Both the position numbers and the translations under genes were made by a program. DNA of 36,577 bases from an uncultured Hellea sp. GTDB lineage: Bacteria; Pseudomonadota; Alphaproteobacteria; Caulobacterales; Maricaulaceae. The notes beneath the pieces are model-generated. The model was not told the origin of the DNA and made no database searches. It worked only from the letters and a program-made list of their open reading frames with translations. This document shows positions 17,648-25,767 of this stretch, piece by piece; the first letter of the stretch is position 1, and each line of letters begins with the position of its first letter. The stretch is from assembly GCA_905477785.1 (NCBI GenBank), contig CAJQGR010000012.1, positions 1 through 36,577 on the forward strand, read 5' to 3'.

Positions 17648-18881
17648 ACTTAAAATATCACCCTTTGCCCCATCAGCATTTTCTTCACTTTTACCAATAC
17701 CAGGCTTTACAATGGCAACGGCAGAAACTGGTATGAAATATAAAAACCGGGCTGACTTATGGGTTTTTCATGGCTGCCCCGGCACTCAAATTGCTGGCGT
17801 TTTTACAAAAAACCTTTGCCCGGGACATCCAGTGGTTTGGTCTAAAAAAGCTTTGAATGTGCAAACTGGTGGTCCTAGGCTCCTTATAGTTAACTCAGGC
17901 GTTGCAAATGTTTTTGGAGGCAAAAAAGGCAAAGATGCAATTACTAAAATTGCCCTCAGTTGTGCGAAAGAATTTGGTGTAGAATCCAATTCAGTAATTT
18001 TTGCATCTACTGGTATTATCGGTGAGGCGCTAGATGCTTCAAAAATTATAAGCCACCTTCCTGATATTAATAAAAATTTATCTGACGCTGGGTGGTCAAA
18101 GGCCGCTGAAGCCATCATGACCACTGATACCTATCCTAAGTGCTCATCGGCTACTGCGACAATTAATGGAGTGCCTGTAAGGATTAATGGTATTGCCAAA
18201 GGCTCAGGCATGATTGCTCCAGACATGGCAACAATGCTTTCCTTTGTCGCCACAGATGCTAATCTTTCTGAGGGTGTATTGCAGAATTTACTAAATTTGA
18301 TTGTACAAGATACATTTAATTCAATAACTGTAGATAGCGATACTTCTACATCTGATACACTCCTACTAATGGCGAGCTGCACAGCCCAGCATAATAAAAT
18401 CAATGATCCTTCAGACGCAAGGCTTCAGAGTTTTATAGAGGCACTTAGGTCTGTAATGATGGACCTTGCTCTACAAGTTGTGAAAGACGGTGAGGGCATT
18501 TCCAAGTTTATAAAAATAAGTATTAAGGGTGCGGTTAGTAACAGTAGTGCTAAGGTTATAGGGCTAAGTGTTGCCAATTCACCGCTAGTCAAAACCGCAA
18601 TTTCTGGGGAGGACGCAAACTGGGGCCGTGTAGTCATGGCAGTGGGTAAATCAGGAGAACCTGCAGAGAGAGATAAACTATCGATCTTTATGGGACCTTA
18701 TGCTATTGCTGAAGGGGGTAGTATTTCAAAAGATTACGACGAGAAAAAAGTTTCTTTATATATGCAAAATTCCGAAATAGATTTAGTGGTAGATTTAGGT
18801 TTAGGAACCGGTGAGGCACGTTTATATACATGTGATTTAACACATGATTACATATCGATAAATACTGATTATAGAAGTTAA
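17640..18881 (+). CDS. argJ: Bifunctional ornithine acetyltransferase / N-acetylglutamate synthase
   Basis: Recycles the acetyl group from N-acetylornithine to glutamate in arginine biosynthesis; bifunctional members also use acetyl-CoA. 413 residues from ATG 17640. The self-cleavage site is intact: KGSGMIAPDMATMLSF, with the nucleophile Thr198 that becomes the N-terminus of the beta chain. Other conserved pieces are NSGVANVFGG, ASTGIIGE, TTDTYPK and GEDANWGRV. The frame remains open upstream to 17592, but that extension lies inside the PpiC gene and has no family support. The 8-nt overlap with the upstream gene suggests coupled translation. Mono- versus bifunctional use cannot be settled here. 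Confidence 0.96.
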   Translation: MTKLKISPFAPSAFSSLLPIPGFTMATAETGMKYKNRADLWVFHGCPGTQIAGVFTKNLCPGHPVVWSKKALNVQTGGPRLLIVNSGVANVFGGKKGKDAITKIALSCAKEFGVESNSVIFASTGIIGEALDASKIISHLPDINKNLSDAGWSKAAEAIMTTDTYPKCSSATATINGVPVRINGIAKGSGMIAPDMATMLSFVATDANLSEGVLQNLLNLIVQDTFNSITVDSDTSTSDTLLLMASCTAQHNKINDPSDARLQSFIEALRSVMMDLALQVVKDGEGISKFIKISIKGAVSNSSAKVIGLSVANSPLVKTAISGEDANWGRVVMAVGKSGEPAERDKLSIFMGPYAIAEGGSISKDYDEKKVSLYMQNSEIDLVVDLGLGTGEARLYTCDLTHDYISINTDYRS

Positions 18882-18961
18882 ACTTTTAGTTAATGTTTGT
18901 TTTGTATAAAATAATGACCAAAATAGTTTATAATTTTCATAAAGTTAGTGGATTTCAATAA

Positions 18962-19381
18962 ATGACAATATATGTGGCTGCATGTGCATTAATTGATCCA
19001 GATGGAAGAGTCCTAATAACTAAAAGGCCTTACAACAAACCCCATCCTCTATTATGGGAATTCCCTGGGGGTAAAATCGAAGCTGGTGAAAAGCCAGAAC
19101 AAACCATTGTTCGAGAATTGAGAGAAGAATTAAACATAGACCCCTGTGAAAGCTGTTTACAGCCTTTTTCATTTGTTTCGCATTCTTATGAAGAGTTTAA
19201 TATATTAATGGTTCTTTATATCTGTAGACAATGGGACGGCTTCGCAAAAGCTTGTGAAGGGCAGATTTTAAAGTGGGTTTTCCCTGATAAGCTAAAAGAC
19301 TATGAGTTGGTTGCTGCAGATATTCCATTGGCAAAAGAACTTCGTGATAGACTTCCAGCAGGTAAAAGATTTTTAATATAA
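18962..19381 (+). CDS. mutT: MutT-like Nudix hydrolase (8-oxo-dGTP diphosphatase)
   Basis: Removes oxidised nucleotides such as 8-oxo-dGTP from the pool, preventing mutation. The 139-residue protein carries the Nudix box at 37-59: GKIEAGEKPEQTIVRELREE then LNI, matching GX5EX7REUXEEXGU except that Asn58 stands where Gly is usual; the metal-binding glutamates are all present. ATG 18962 follows argJ after 80 bp, the usual alphaproteobacterial order, so it may be in the argJ operon. The stop codon is 2 nt from the stop of the convergent methyltransferase-like gene. Confidence 0.92.
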   Translation: MTIYVAACALIDPDGRVLITKRPYNKPHPLLWEFPGGKIEAGEKPEQTIVRELREELNIDPCESCLQPFSFVSHSYEEFNILMVLYICRQWDGFAKACEGQILKWVFPDKLKDYELVAADIPLAKELRDRLPAGKRFLI

Positions 19382-19383
19382 TG

Positions 19384-20217
19384 TTATTTATTTTTATTAA
19401 AAAGACTTTCAAAGTTAACTTTTGGAGTTCCAGGTTTCAATGGCTTTTGCTGACTTATATGAGGAATCCAACCGGTAAGCCACAATATTTCAAATGTACA
19501 TTTTAATTTACCGTCTTCTCTTGAATAAGAGCTTTTATAGTGCTTTGTTAATGTATTCAGATAAGTCTTTGTAAGCTGTTGTTTGCTTTGGGTGTTCAAT
19601 ACATTCGTTTCCCCAAGGTCTCTCAGGTCATTTATTAGTCGATTCAAATTGCTATAATTTACTGTTATTCTATCGCTATCTACCACAGGCTGGTTAAAAC
19701 CAGACTTAACCAATAACTCAGCCGCTTGTTTATATGTTGTCATAGGGTAGATATGCGGAGTTAGACCACTAAATATTTTGTTATCAGTTTTATAAAAAAC
19801 CTGCCTTAATTCATTAAGAGTGTTGCCGCCAAACATAGCTGCAATAAATAACCCATCTGGCTTTAGATTTTTATGAATTTTAGATATCATCTCATATACA
19901 TTATTTTCTGTTTGTAGCCTTAAAATAGATATAACTAGATCAAAACTATTCCTTACGTTTAGTTCTGTAATGCAATTTATATGGGTAATTTTATTATATT
20001 TATCTTTTGGTAAAGCTATTTTAAGTTCAGTTTGCAACAATTCCGTACCAATAATTAAAATTGAATCAAATTTTCTATTTACATCAAGTATTCTTTCCAC
20101 AACATCCTCAATACAGCGGTTAATAAGCCAAGATTTTGCTCTTTTGTTCGCGCGCGCGCGTCTTAGTGAAAGTAATTCAGTATTAAAAATTTTTTCAGTT
20201 GTAGAGATATGCTTCAT
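19384..20217 (-). CDS. SAM-methyltransferase family protein, NDUFAF5/BioC-like, with degenerate SAM motif
   Basis: 277 residues resembling the alphaproteobacterial methyltransferase-like family that includes mitochondrial NDUFAF5, a complex I assembly factor reported to hydroxylate an arginine of NDUFS7. Family-typical pieces are visible: FDLVISILRLQ, HKNLKPDGLFIAAMFGGNTL, VVDSDRITVNYSNLNRLIND, FEILWLTGWIPHISQQKPLK. Motif I, normally a glycine-rich VLDLGxGxG loop, instead reads SILIIGTELLQTELK, so SAM binding may be weakened or changed. A (CG)6 tract lies in codons near the N-terminus. Antisense to and abutting mutT (2 nt between stops); divergent from grxC, with the comF gene commonly found between them absent. 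Function in bacteria is uncertain. Confidence 0.8.
   Translation of the reverse strand: MKHISTTEKIFNTELLSLRRARANKRAKSWLINRCIEDVVERILDVNRKFDSILIIGTELLQTELKIALPKDKYNKITHINCITELNVRNSFDLVISILRLQTENNVYEMISKIHKNLKPDGLFIAAMFGGNTLNELRQVFYKTDNKIFSGLTPHIYPMTTYKQAAELLVKSGFNQPVVDSDRITVNYSNLNRLINDLRDLGETNVLNTQSKQQLTKTYLNTLTKHYKSSYSREDGKLKCTFEILWLTGWIPHISQQKPLKPGTPKVNFESLFNKNK
20149..20160. repeat. (CG)6 dinucleotide tract
   Basis: Twelve bases of perfectly alternating C and G inside the 5' part of the methyltransferase-like gene, coding part of RRARANKRAK. Such a run is striking in AT-rich DNA; slippage by one repeat unit would frameshift the gene. Confidence 0.8.
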
Positions 20218-20319
20218 GAAAAATATCTAATTTATTTGATGAGTTAAATGTATTAAACTTGTCTAGAGGCTAATTTCTAGTATGTAAAAGAACAATTTCA
20301 AGTTAGAGTAGGACCTACT

Positions 20320-20574
20320 GTGGTTAAAATAGAGATATACACTAAAATGATGTGCCCTTTTTGCTGGAGAGCCAAGAATTTATTAGACTTAAAAGGTGTA
20401 ACTTATGAAGAGATACCTGCTTATCTTAATAAAGAAACTAGGCTTGAAATGCGAGAACGGTCTTTTGGTGCGAACACATTTCCGCAAATTTTTATCGGAG
20501 GAAGGCATATTGGGGGTTGCGATGACCTTCATGCATTAGAAGCCAATGGTAAATTAGACAAATTATTAATTTAA
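20320..20574 (+). CDS. grxC: Glutaredoxin 3 (dithiol, CPFC)
   Basis: A small glutathione-dependent disulfide reductase (84 residues). The dithiol active site is CPFC (12-15; Phe replaces the common Tyr), the cis-proline is in NTFPQIFI (Pro55) and the glutathione-contacting GGCDD is at 65-69. Translation starts at GTG 20320, with AGGA 8 nt upstream; no better ATG exists. The nitrilase-like gene starts on the last base of its stop (TAATG), and DUF1178 follows, the common alphaproteobacterial trio. Confidence 0.94.
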   Translation: MVKIEIYTKMMCPFCWRAKNLLDLKGVTYEEIPAYLNKETRLEMRERSFGANTFPQIFIGGRHIGGCDDLHALEANGKLDKLLI

Positions 20575-21386
20575 TGCGTGTTGGAGTTATCCAATTGTGT
20601 TCGGGTTCAGACATCAACTGTAACCTAAAGGAGGTCGAGTATTTTATAAGAGCTGCTGCAAAAGATGGCGCTAAGTTAATTGCTACGCCAGAAATGACCC
20701 ATATAATACAGCGTAATCCAAAAGAACTTTTAAAGAATATTCATGAAGAAAGTCATGACCCTGGGGTCAAACTTTTTAGTGCATTAGCTAAAGAACTATC
20801 AGTAAATATACTTGTTGGATCTCTCGCAATTAAGGCTAAATTTAATAAAGCTATTAATCGATCCTTTATGTTTGGAGCTGGAGGTACAATAAAAGCCAGA
20901 TATGATAAAATTCATCTTTTTGATGCCAAGGCATCTGAAGACGAGATATGGCAAGAATCGAATTTGTTCATTGCTGGAGACACTCCTGTTCTGGTTAATG
21001 TGGAAGCCGCTAGAATTGGCCTTTCAATATGTTATGACTTACGTTTTCCTTATCTTTACAGAGTTTATGCCCAAGCTAATGCTAATATACTATCAATCCC
21101 GGCAGCCTTTACTGTTCCTACAGGCAAAGCGCATTGGGAAATACTCTTAAGGGCTAGGGCCATAGAAACCGGAAGTTTTGTTATAGCGCCAGCTCAGGTT
21201 GGCCTGCATGAAGATGGAAGAAGTACCTATGGAAACTCTATGGTTATAGGGCCCTGGGGTAAAATTAGATCTGTTATTAAAAATAATCGACCTGACTATA
21301 TTTGTTGTGATATAGACCTAAGAGAAGTAAACCAGGTTAGAAAAAATATACCATCTTTATACAATAAGGTGAATTTAAAGTTATGA
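20574..21386 (+). CDS. Carbon-nitrogen hydrolase, Nit1-like (probable deaminated-glutathione amidase)
   Basis: 270-residue nitrilase-superfamily amidase with the catalytic triad Glu40 (ATPEMTHI), Lys112 (RYDKIHLFDA) and Cys153 (LSICYDLRFP). The region LSIPAAFTVPTGKAHWEILL followed by RARAIETGSFVIAPAQ is typical of the Nit1/Nit2 branch. Nit1-type enzymes hydrolyse deaminated glutathione, a side product of transaminases, and the position directly behind a glutaredoxin gene fits glutathione upkeep. Omega-amidase (Nit2) is the alternative. It overlaps grxC by 1 nt and DUF1178 by 4 nt (ATGA), so the three genes form one translationally coupled unit. Confidence 0.92.
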   Translation: MRVGVIQLCSGSDINCNLKEVEYFIRAAAKDGAKLIATPEMTHIIQRNPKELLKNIHEESHDPGVKLFSALAKELSVNILVGSLAIKAKFNKAINRSFMFGAGGTIKARYDKIHLFDAKASEDEIWQESNLFIAGDTPVLVNVEAARIGLSICYDLRFPYLYRVYAQANANILSIPAAFTVPTGKAHWEILLRARAIETGSFVIAPAQVGLHEDGRSTYGNSMVIGPWGKIRSVIKNNRPDYICCDIDLREVNQVRKNIPSLYNKVNLKL

Positions 21387-21823
21387 TTAAGTATAACCTC
21401 ATTTGTTTTGAAGAACATGAATTCGAGGCATGGTTTTCGAACTCTTCAGATTATGAGACTCAAAGAGGTAAACTGCTTATAAGTTGTCCGTATTGCAGTT
21501 CAACAAGAATTGATAAAGCGATTATGGCTCCCAATATATCCTCATCTAGAAAAAAAGAAGCGATTGCATCGAAGGACATTCAAGATCTCTCAAATTTTAA
21601 TTCTGTTGTTAGAAAATTAAGACAGCACATAAAAGATAAGTTTGAGTATGTGGGTGATAAATTTCCAGAGGAAGCAAGGGCCATTCATTATGGTGAAAAG
21701 GAGGAGCGTAAAATTTATGGAGAAGCAAGCTTGAGTGACGCGAAAGATCTTCATAATGAGGGAATCACTCTAACAGCAATACCAAAAGCAGTGTCGCCTA
21801 AAAACAAGAAAAAATTAAACTAA
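21383..21823 (+). CDS. DUF1178 family protein
   Basis: 146 residues starting MIKYNLICFEEHEFEAWFSN, the recognisable opening of DUF1178 proteins. Cys8, His12 and the CPYC pair (Cys35, Cys38) suggest a small zinc ribbon at the N-terminus; the middle part holds EEARAIHYGE, a conserved stretch of the family, and the tail is lysine-rich. Function is unknown; the constant neighbourhood with a glutaredoxin and Nit1-like amidase suggests a redox or glutathione-linked role, which is inference. Starts inside the previous stop (ATGA) and ends 2 nt from the ubiG stop on the other strand. Confidence 0.92.
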   Translation: MIKYNLICFEEHEFEAWFSNSSDYETQRGKLLISCPYCSSTRIDKAIMAPNISSSRKKEAIASKDIQDLSNFNSVVRKLRQHIKDKFEYVGDKFPEEARAIHYGEKEERKIYGEASLSDAKDLHNEGITLTAIPKAVSPKNKKKLN

Positions 21824-21825
21824 TT

Positions 21826-22605
21826 TTATTTGGTTGCTATGGTTATATAATTAATTTGGAGGTCTTCTGTAAAACTCCATGTGTTTTTTAGAGGATTGAG
21901 TGTCATACCTATGCAAGGCCTAGGAAGTAAGCTTGCATCCTTTAACCATCTTTGAATTTCATCTGGTGTAACAAATTTACTATATTGATGGGTGCCCTTT
22001 GGAAGCCATCGTAAAATATATTCAGCCCCTAAAATTGCAAAAGTAAAAGCCTTAAAAGTTCGGTTTATAGTTGAGCAAAACATTATTCCGCCTTCAGAAA
22101 GCATGGCTCCACAATTTTTTATAAACTCAGACTGGTTATTAACATGTTCAATAACTTCCATGTTCAGTACTGCATTATATTTTATATTGCTTGATAGTAC
22201 TAAATTTTCGATAGTCCCATGTAGGTAATTTATCTCTAATCCCATTTTTTTTGAATGAGTTCTAGCTGTTTGTATGTTGCGTTCCAATGCGTCAACTCCT
22301 GTCACTTCAGCGCCGAGCCTAGTTAGTGGTTCGCATAACAAACCTCCTCCGCAACCAATATCTAGTATTCGTAACCCTTTAAGTGGAATTTTGTCTTTTG
22401 GATCTCTATGAAAAAGTTCGCAGAGGTTATCAATAATGAACTTTAATCTGGCTCCATTCATTTTATGGAGGGGTTTAAAAGGACCGTTCGGGTCCCACCA
22501 GTTATCAGCCATTCTTGAAAAACTTGCCATTTCATCTGGGTCAACAGATGTTTTTAAGGGTTTCTCAGGTGACACTTTATTCTTTCTCATTATTTTTCCT
22601 AGCAT
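21826..22605 (-). CDS. ubiG: Ubiquinone biosynthesis O-methyltransferase
   Basis: UbiG carries out both O-methylations in ubiquinone biosynthesis using SAM. The 259-residue protein has the family opening DEMASFSRMADNWWDPNGPF (residues 24-43), SAM motif I LDIGCGGG (81-88), VTGVDALERNI and NMEVIEHV. MLGKIM precedes a possible second start at Met6; the longer start is used here without strong evidence. It is convergent with DUF1178 and divergent from lysC across a 159-bp gap, the common alphaproteobacterial order. Confidence 0.95.
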   Translation of the reverse strand: MLGKIMRKNKVSPEKPLKTSVDPDEMASFSRMADNWWDPNGPFKPLHKMNGARLKFIIDNLCELFHRDPKDKIPLKGLRILDIGCGGGLLCEPLTRLGAEVTGVDALERNIQTARTHSKKMGLEINYLHGTIENLVLSSNIKYNAVLNMEVIEHVNNQSEFIKNCGAMLSEGGIMFCSTINRTFKAFTFAILGAEYILRWLPKGTHQYSKFVTPDEIQRWLKDASLLPRPCIGMTLNPLKNTWSFTEDLQINYITIATK

Positions 22606-22730
22606 AATATATCGATATAAATACGTTTATATACAAATATAAGACGGTTTTTTTAAAAGGAAAATTTTATTACCTTATTTGTGTTCGAAGAATATTTTTA
22701 AAATCTCTTTACTTGTAATATTGGTTTAGC

Positions 22731-22748
22731 CCATTAAAAAGCTAATGG
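22731..22748 (+). promoter_or_regulatory. Weak hairpin before the lysC ribosome binding site
   Basis: CCATTA (22731-22736) and TAATGG (22743-22748) pair as a 6-bp stem with a 6-nt loop ending just before the AAGGAAG Shine-Dalgarno of lysC. It is too small for a lysine riboswitch. It could be incidental or affect translation of lysC slightly. Confidence 0.25.
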
Positions 22749-22764
22749 ATTAAAAGGAAGTCTA

Positions 22765-24039
22765 ATGGGTCGAATAGTCATGAAGTTTGGCGGCACGTCA
22801 GTTGGCTGCTTGGATCGGATAAGGCACGTTTCTAGGCTTGTGGAATCCGAAGTAAATTCAGGTAATGAGGTAGCGGTTGTTGTTTCGGCTATGTCCGGCG
22901 AAACTAATAAGCTTGTATCATTAGTGGATGAATTAGACTCTGATAAGGTCAATCAAGGAAAAATAACGGGTGGTGATATAAGTGATGAGTATGATTCTAT
23001 TGTAGCAACTGGAGAGCAAGTGACCTCGGGTCTTTTAGCTATAGCATTAAGACGTCGAGGCGTTAGCGCTCGATCTTGGCTTGGATGGCAAGTTCCTTTT
23101 AGAACTGATAAATCTTATTCGAAGGCTAGAATTTCTAAAATTGAATGCTCTAAGGTGGGTTCATCTATGCAGCAGGGTAAAGTTGCTGTCGTTGCTGGTT
23201 TTCAGGGTATTAGTGAAGATGGAAGAATTTCAACTCTCGGACGAGGAGGGTCTGATACCTCAGCTGTTGCATTGGCCGTGGCATTACAAGCTGATAGATG
23301 TGATATTTACACAGATGTTGATGGTATTTATACAACTGACCCCAGAATAGCTGAGGATGCTAGACGGTTGAACTTTATTGCGTTCGAAGAAATGTTGGAA
23401 TTAGCCTCTTTGGGTGCAAAAGTCCTTCAGACTCGATCTGTGGAGTTGGCAATGAATAATAATTTACCCATACGTGTTTTGACGTCAATGGTAGAAGCTG
23501 GAAAACCAAATCCAGGAACTTTAGTCTGTAATGAGGATAAGAATATGGAAGAAAGAGTTGTATCTGGAGTTGCTTATTCGCGTGATGAGGCGCAAATTAC
23601 ACTTTTAAATTTAGCGGATAAACCGGGAGTGGTAGCAAAGGTCTGTTCTGCTCTGGCAAATGCCGATATAAGTGTAGATATGATAGTCCAAGGAATATCA
23701 CGTACTGATAATGCCGCTAATTTGACTTTTACAATTGGAAAACGTGATTTAAATACTGCTCTTAAAACCCTACAGGATTCTAAAGAATCTATAGGTTTTA
23801 ATGATATAAAGTTTGATGAAAATGTAACTAAAGTTTCCGTGGTGGGGATAGGTATGCGTAGCCATACAGGCGTAGCGCAAACAATGTTCGAAGCTTTAGC
23901 TGAGCGCGGTATTAACATCGCTGTAATCGCAACTTCAGAAATAAAGATTTCTGTCTTAATAGATGCTGAATACACAGAGTTAGCTGTTAGAGCCCTTCAT
24001 AGCGCCTTTAAATTGCATGAAAAAAGGGCTAAACTCTAG
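22765..24039 (+). CDS. lysC: Aspartate kinase
   Basis: Phosphorylates aspartate, the committed step to lysine, threonine, methionine and diaminopimelate. The 424-residue monofunctional enzyme has KFGGTSVG (7-14), GRGGSDTSAVALA, the DGIYTTDPR motif, and two C-terminal ACT domains (about residues 270-420) that normally sense lysine and/or threonine. No homoserine dehydrogenase domain is fused. ATG 22765 has AAGGAAG upstream. The preceding 159-bp gap contains no lysine riboswitch-like structure that I can see. Its stop is 2 nt from the stop of the convergent DUF1674 gene. Confidence 0.97.
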   Translation: MGRIVMKFGGTSVGCLDRIRHVSRLVESEVNSGNEVAVVVSAMSGETNKLVSLVDELDSDKVNQGKITGGDISDEYDSIVATGEQVTSGLLAIALRRRGVSARSWLGWQVPFRTDKSYSKARISKIECSKVGSSMQQGKVAVVAGFQGISEDGRISTLGRGGSDTSAVALAVALQADRCDIYTDVDGIYTTDPRIAEDARRLNFIAFEEMLELASLGAKVLQTRSVELAMNNNLPIRVLTSMVEAGKPNPGTLVCNEDKNMEERVVSGVAYSRDEAQITLLNLADKPGVVAKVCSALANADISVDMIVQGISRTDNAANLTFTIGKRDLNTALKTLQDSKESIGFNDIKFDENVTKVSVVGIGMRSHTGVAQTMFEALAERGINIAVIATSEIKISVLIDAEYTELAVRALHSAFKLHEKRAKL

Positions 24040-24041
24040 TA

Positions 24042-24242
24042 TTAAAAATCATAAGCAATACCACCGCGTTCCCAGTCACCATAACGCGTTGGCTCCGCCC
24101 CTTTGGGTCCGCCCTTTTCTTTAGCTAATTTAGCTTCTTGTTTGTGCTGAAGTTTGCGACGTTCTTCTGCTTCTTTCAGTGCTCTTTGCGCAGCAGGGCT
24201 TATAACTTTATCATAGTTTTTGATATACTGATCGTTACTCAT
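24042..24242 (-). CDS. DUF1674 / SDHAF4-like succinate dehydrogenase assembly factor
   Basis: 66 residues: a charged, helical, Lys/Glu-rich N-terminal part and the diagnostic C-terminus GGPKGAEPTRYGDWERGG followed by IAYDF, the signature of the DUF1674/SDHAF4 family. Mitochondrial SDHAF4 binds the flavinated SDH catalytic subunit and helps it join the iron-sulfur subunit; bacterial members are presumed to act the same way. It sits divergent from rsmB, a usual alphaproteobacterial neighbourhood, far from any sdh gene in this window. Confidence 0.9.
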   Translation of the reverse strand: MSNDQYIKNYDKVISPAAQRALKEAEERRKLQHKQEAKLAKEKGGPKGAEPTRYGDWERGGIAYDF

Positions 24243-24320
24243 AATAATTGAAACTATAGTGTTTTATTTAATTTAAACAATTAAAAATCTTTTCATAGTA
24301 GTTACCAAACCTTAAATATA

Positions 24321-25670
24321 ATGTATTGGCATCATATGAAAAATAAAACCTATCGTATTGGCAGCAAAAAAAATATTGATTCTAATTCCGTTATATCAAG
24401 GAGATTGGCGGCTTTGTGTGTTAAGGAGGTTATGGAAAAGAACTTGCCATTACAACAAGTAATATCTTCTCAAAAAGATTATGCGATGCTGGAAAGTCGA
24501 GACAGAGCGTTTGTTCGATTAATTGTTGCTACAACTTTTAGGAGAATGGGCCAAATAAACTCAGCTCTAAAGCCCTTTTTGCGCCAGAACCCACCCAAAC
24601 TTATTTATGCTGCCCTTCAGACAGCCGCGGCACAAATTATCTATCTTGGAACGCCTCCACATGCAGCAGTAGGAGAAACAGTTGCAATGCTTAAAGGAAG
24701 AAATTCTTCTAAGGGATTTGCTAACTTAACTAATGCTGTTTTGCGTAAGGTGGTAGATTCTGGTAGCAAGTTAGCTGCTCAGGAGCCCCCTAAAATAAAT
24801 ATTCCTTCTTGGCTTTTAGGAGAATGGGAGTCTGATTACGGACGACAGGCTAGTCGTAAATTTAGTATCCAACTAACACAGGAACCACCTCTTGATGTGA
24901 CAGTTAAGTCTAATGAAAGTATATGGGCAGATAAGTTATGCGGCAAGATTATAGGGAAAAACTCTGTTCGAATTAATAAAATTGGCAATATAACAGAGCT
25001 AGCAGGCTTCTCTGAGGGTGAGTGGTGGGCTCAAGATATAGCAGCAAGTATTCCTGTAAAATTATTAGGGTCCCTAAGCGGTAAAAGAGTTTTAGATATG
25101 TGCGCCGCACCAGGCGGAAAAACAATGCAACTTGCCTCTAGGGGTGCTCTGGTTACAGCGCTGGATAAGTCTATATCAAGACTTGGTAGGGTAAAGGAAA
25201 ACCTTACGCGAACAAATTTATCAGCTGATATAATATGTCAAGATGCATTAGATTGGGACTCTAATGAAAATTTCTATGACGCTGTATTGCTAGATGCTCC
25301 ATGTACAGCCACAGGTACATTCCGACGTCATCCGGATGTTCTCTATAATAGAAAACCAAAGGACCTTTCGAATTTAATTAAAATCCAAGATCAATTACTT
25401 AATAAGTCAGCCAGTTTTGTAAAACCCGGCGGCGTACTCATTTATTCAACATGTTCATTGCTATCTGCAGAAGGCAAGCCTAGGATTGATAAGTTTCTAA
25501 AAAGAAATCCTCATTTCTCCTTGGAGGCTATCAAAAACATTGATGGTTTAGATTTGCCTTTTGAAGCTTTTGAGGGTGGCTTTGTAAGAACATTACCTCA
25601 TTATTTAGCAGATGAAGGTGGAATGGATGGTTTTTTTATAGCTAAAATGAAAAGGTCGAATAGTTCATGA
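24321..25670 (+). CDS. rsmB: 16S rRNA (cytosine-C5)-methyltransferase, RsmB/Fmu type
   Basis: Methylates C967 (E. coli numbering) of 16S rRNA. The 449-residue protein has an N-terminal NusB-like domain (about 25-150; contains ESRDRAFVRLIV and FANLTNAVLRKV) and a C-terminal RsmB catalytic domain with SAM motif MCAAPGGKT (260-268), DAPCTATGTFRRHPD with Cys328 and STCSL with catalytic Cys378. ATG 24321 lacks a clear Shine-Dalgarno, and Met6 is an alternative start. Divergent from the DUF1674 gene by 78 bp and followed by rpe after 97 bp. Confidence 0.93.
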   Translation: MYWHHMKNKTYRIGSKKNIDSNSVISRRLAALCVKEVMEKNLPLQQVISSQKDYAMLESRDRAFVRLIVATTFRRMGQINSALKPFLRQNPPKLIYAALQTAAAQIIYLGTPPHAAVGETVAMLKGRNSSKGFANLTNAVLRKVVDSGSKLAAQEPPKINIPSWLLGEWESDYGRQASRKFSIQLTQEPPLDVTVKSNESIWADKLCGKIIGKNSVRINKIGNITELAGFSEGEWWAQDIAASIPVKLLGSLSGKRVLDMCAAPGGKTMQLASRGALVTALDKSISRLGRVKENLTRTNLSADIICQDALDWDSNENFYDAVLLDAPCTATGTFRRHPDVLYNRKPKDLSNLIKIQDQLLNKSASFVKPGGVLIYSTCSLLSAEGKPRIDKFLKRNPHFSLEAIKNIDGLDLPFEAFEGGFVRTLPHYLADEGGMDGFFIAKMKRSNSS

Positions 25671-25767
25671 AATGTGCTTGGTTAATTCGGTTACTAAGAA
25701 GTTAGAAGTATAAATGGAAATATTTACTTTGCTTGCGTACGGGGTATTGGGCTGGTAATAGTGAATA

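Noticed and set aside
21811-21827. AT-only inverted repeat AAAATTA-AAC-TAATTTT across the DUF1178/ubiG stops as a terminator
   Set aside because: The stem contains only A-T pairs and the loop is 3 nt, so it is too weak to call; it is expected by chance at this composition.
22606-22764. Possible lysine riboswitch before lysC
   Set aside because: Only 159 AT-rich bases are available and no lysine-riboswitch stems or conserved core are visible.
25714-25758. 14-codon frame MEIFTLLAYGVLGW upstream of rpe, possible leader peptide
   Set aside because: Only a weak Shine-Dalgarno, no regulatory codon run and no attenuator hairpin after it; likely chance.
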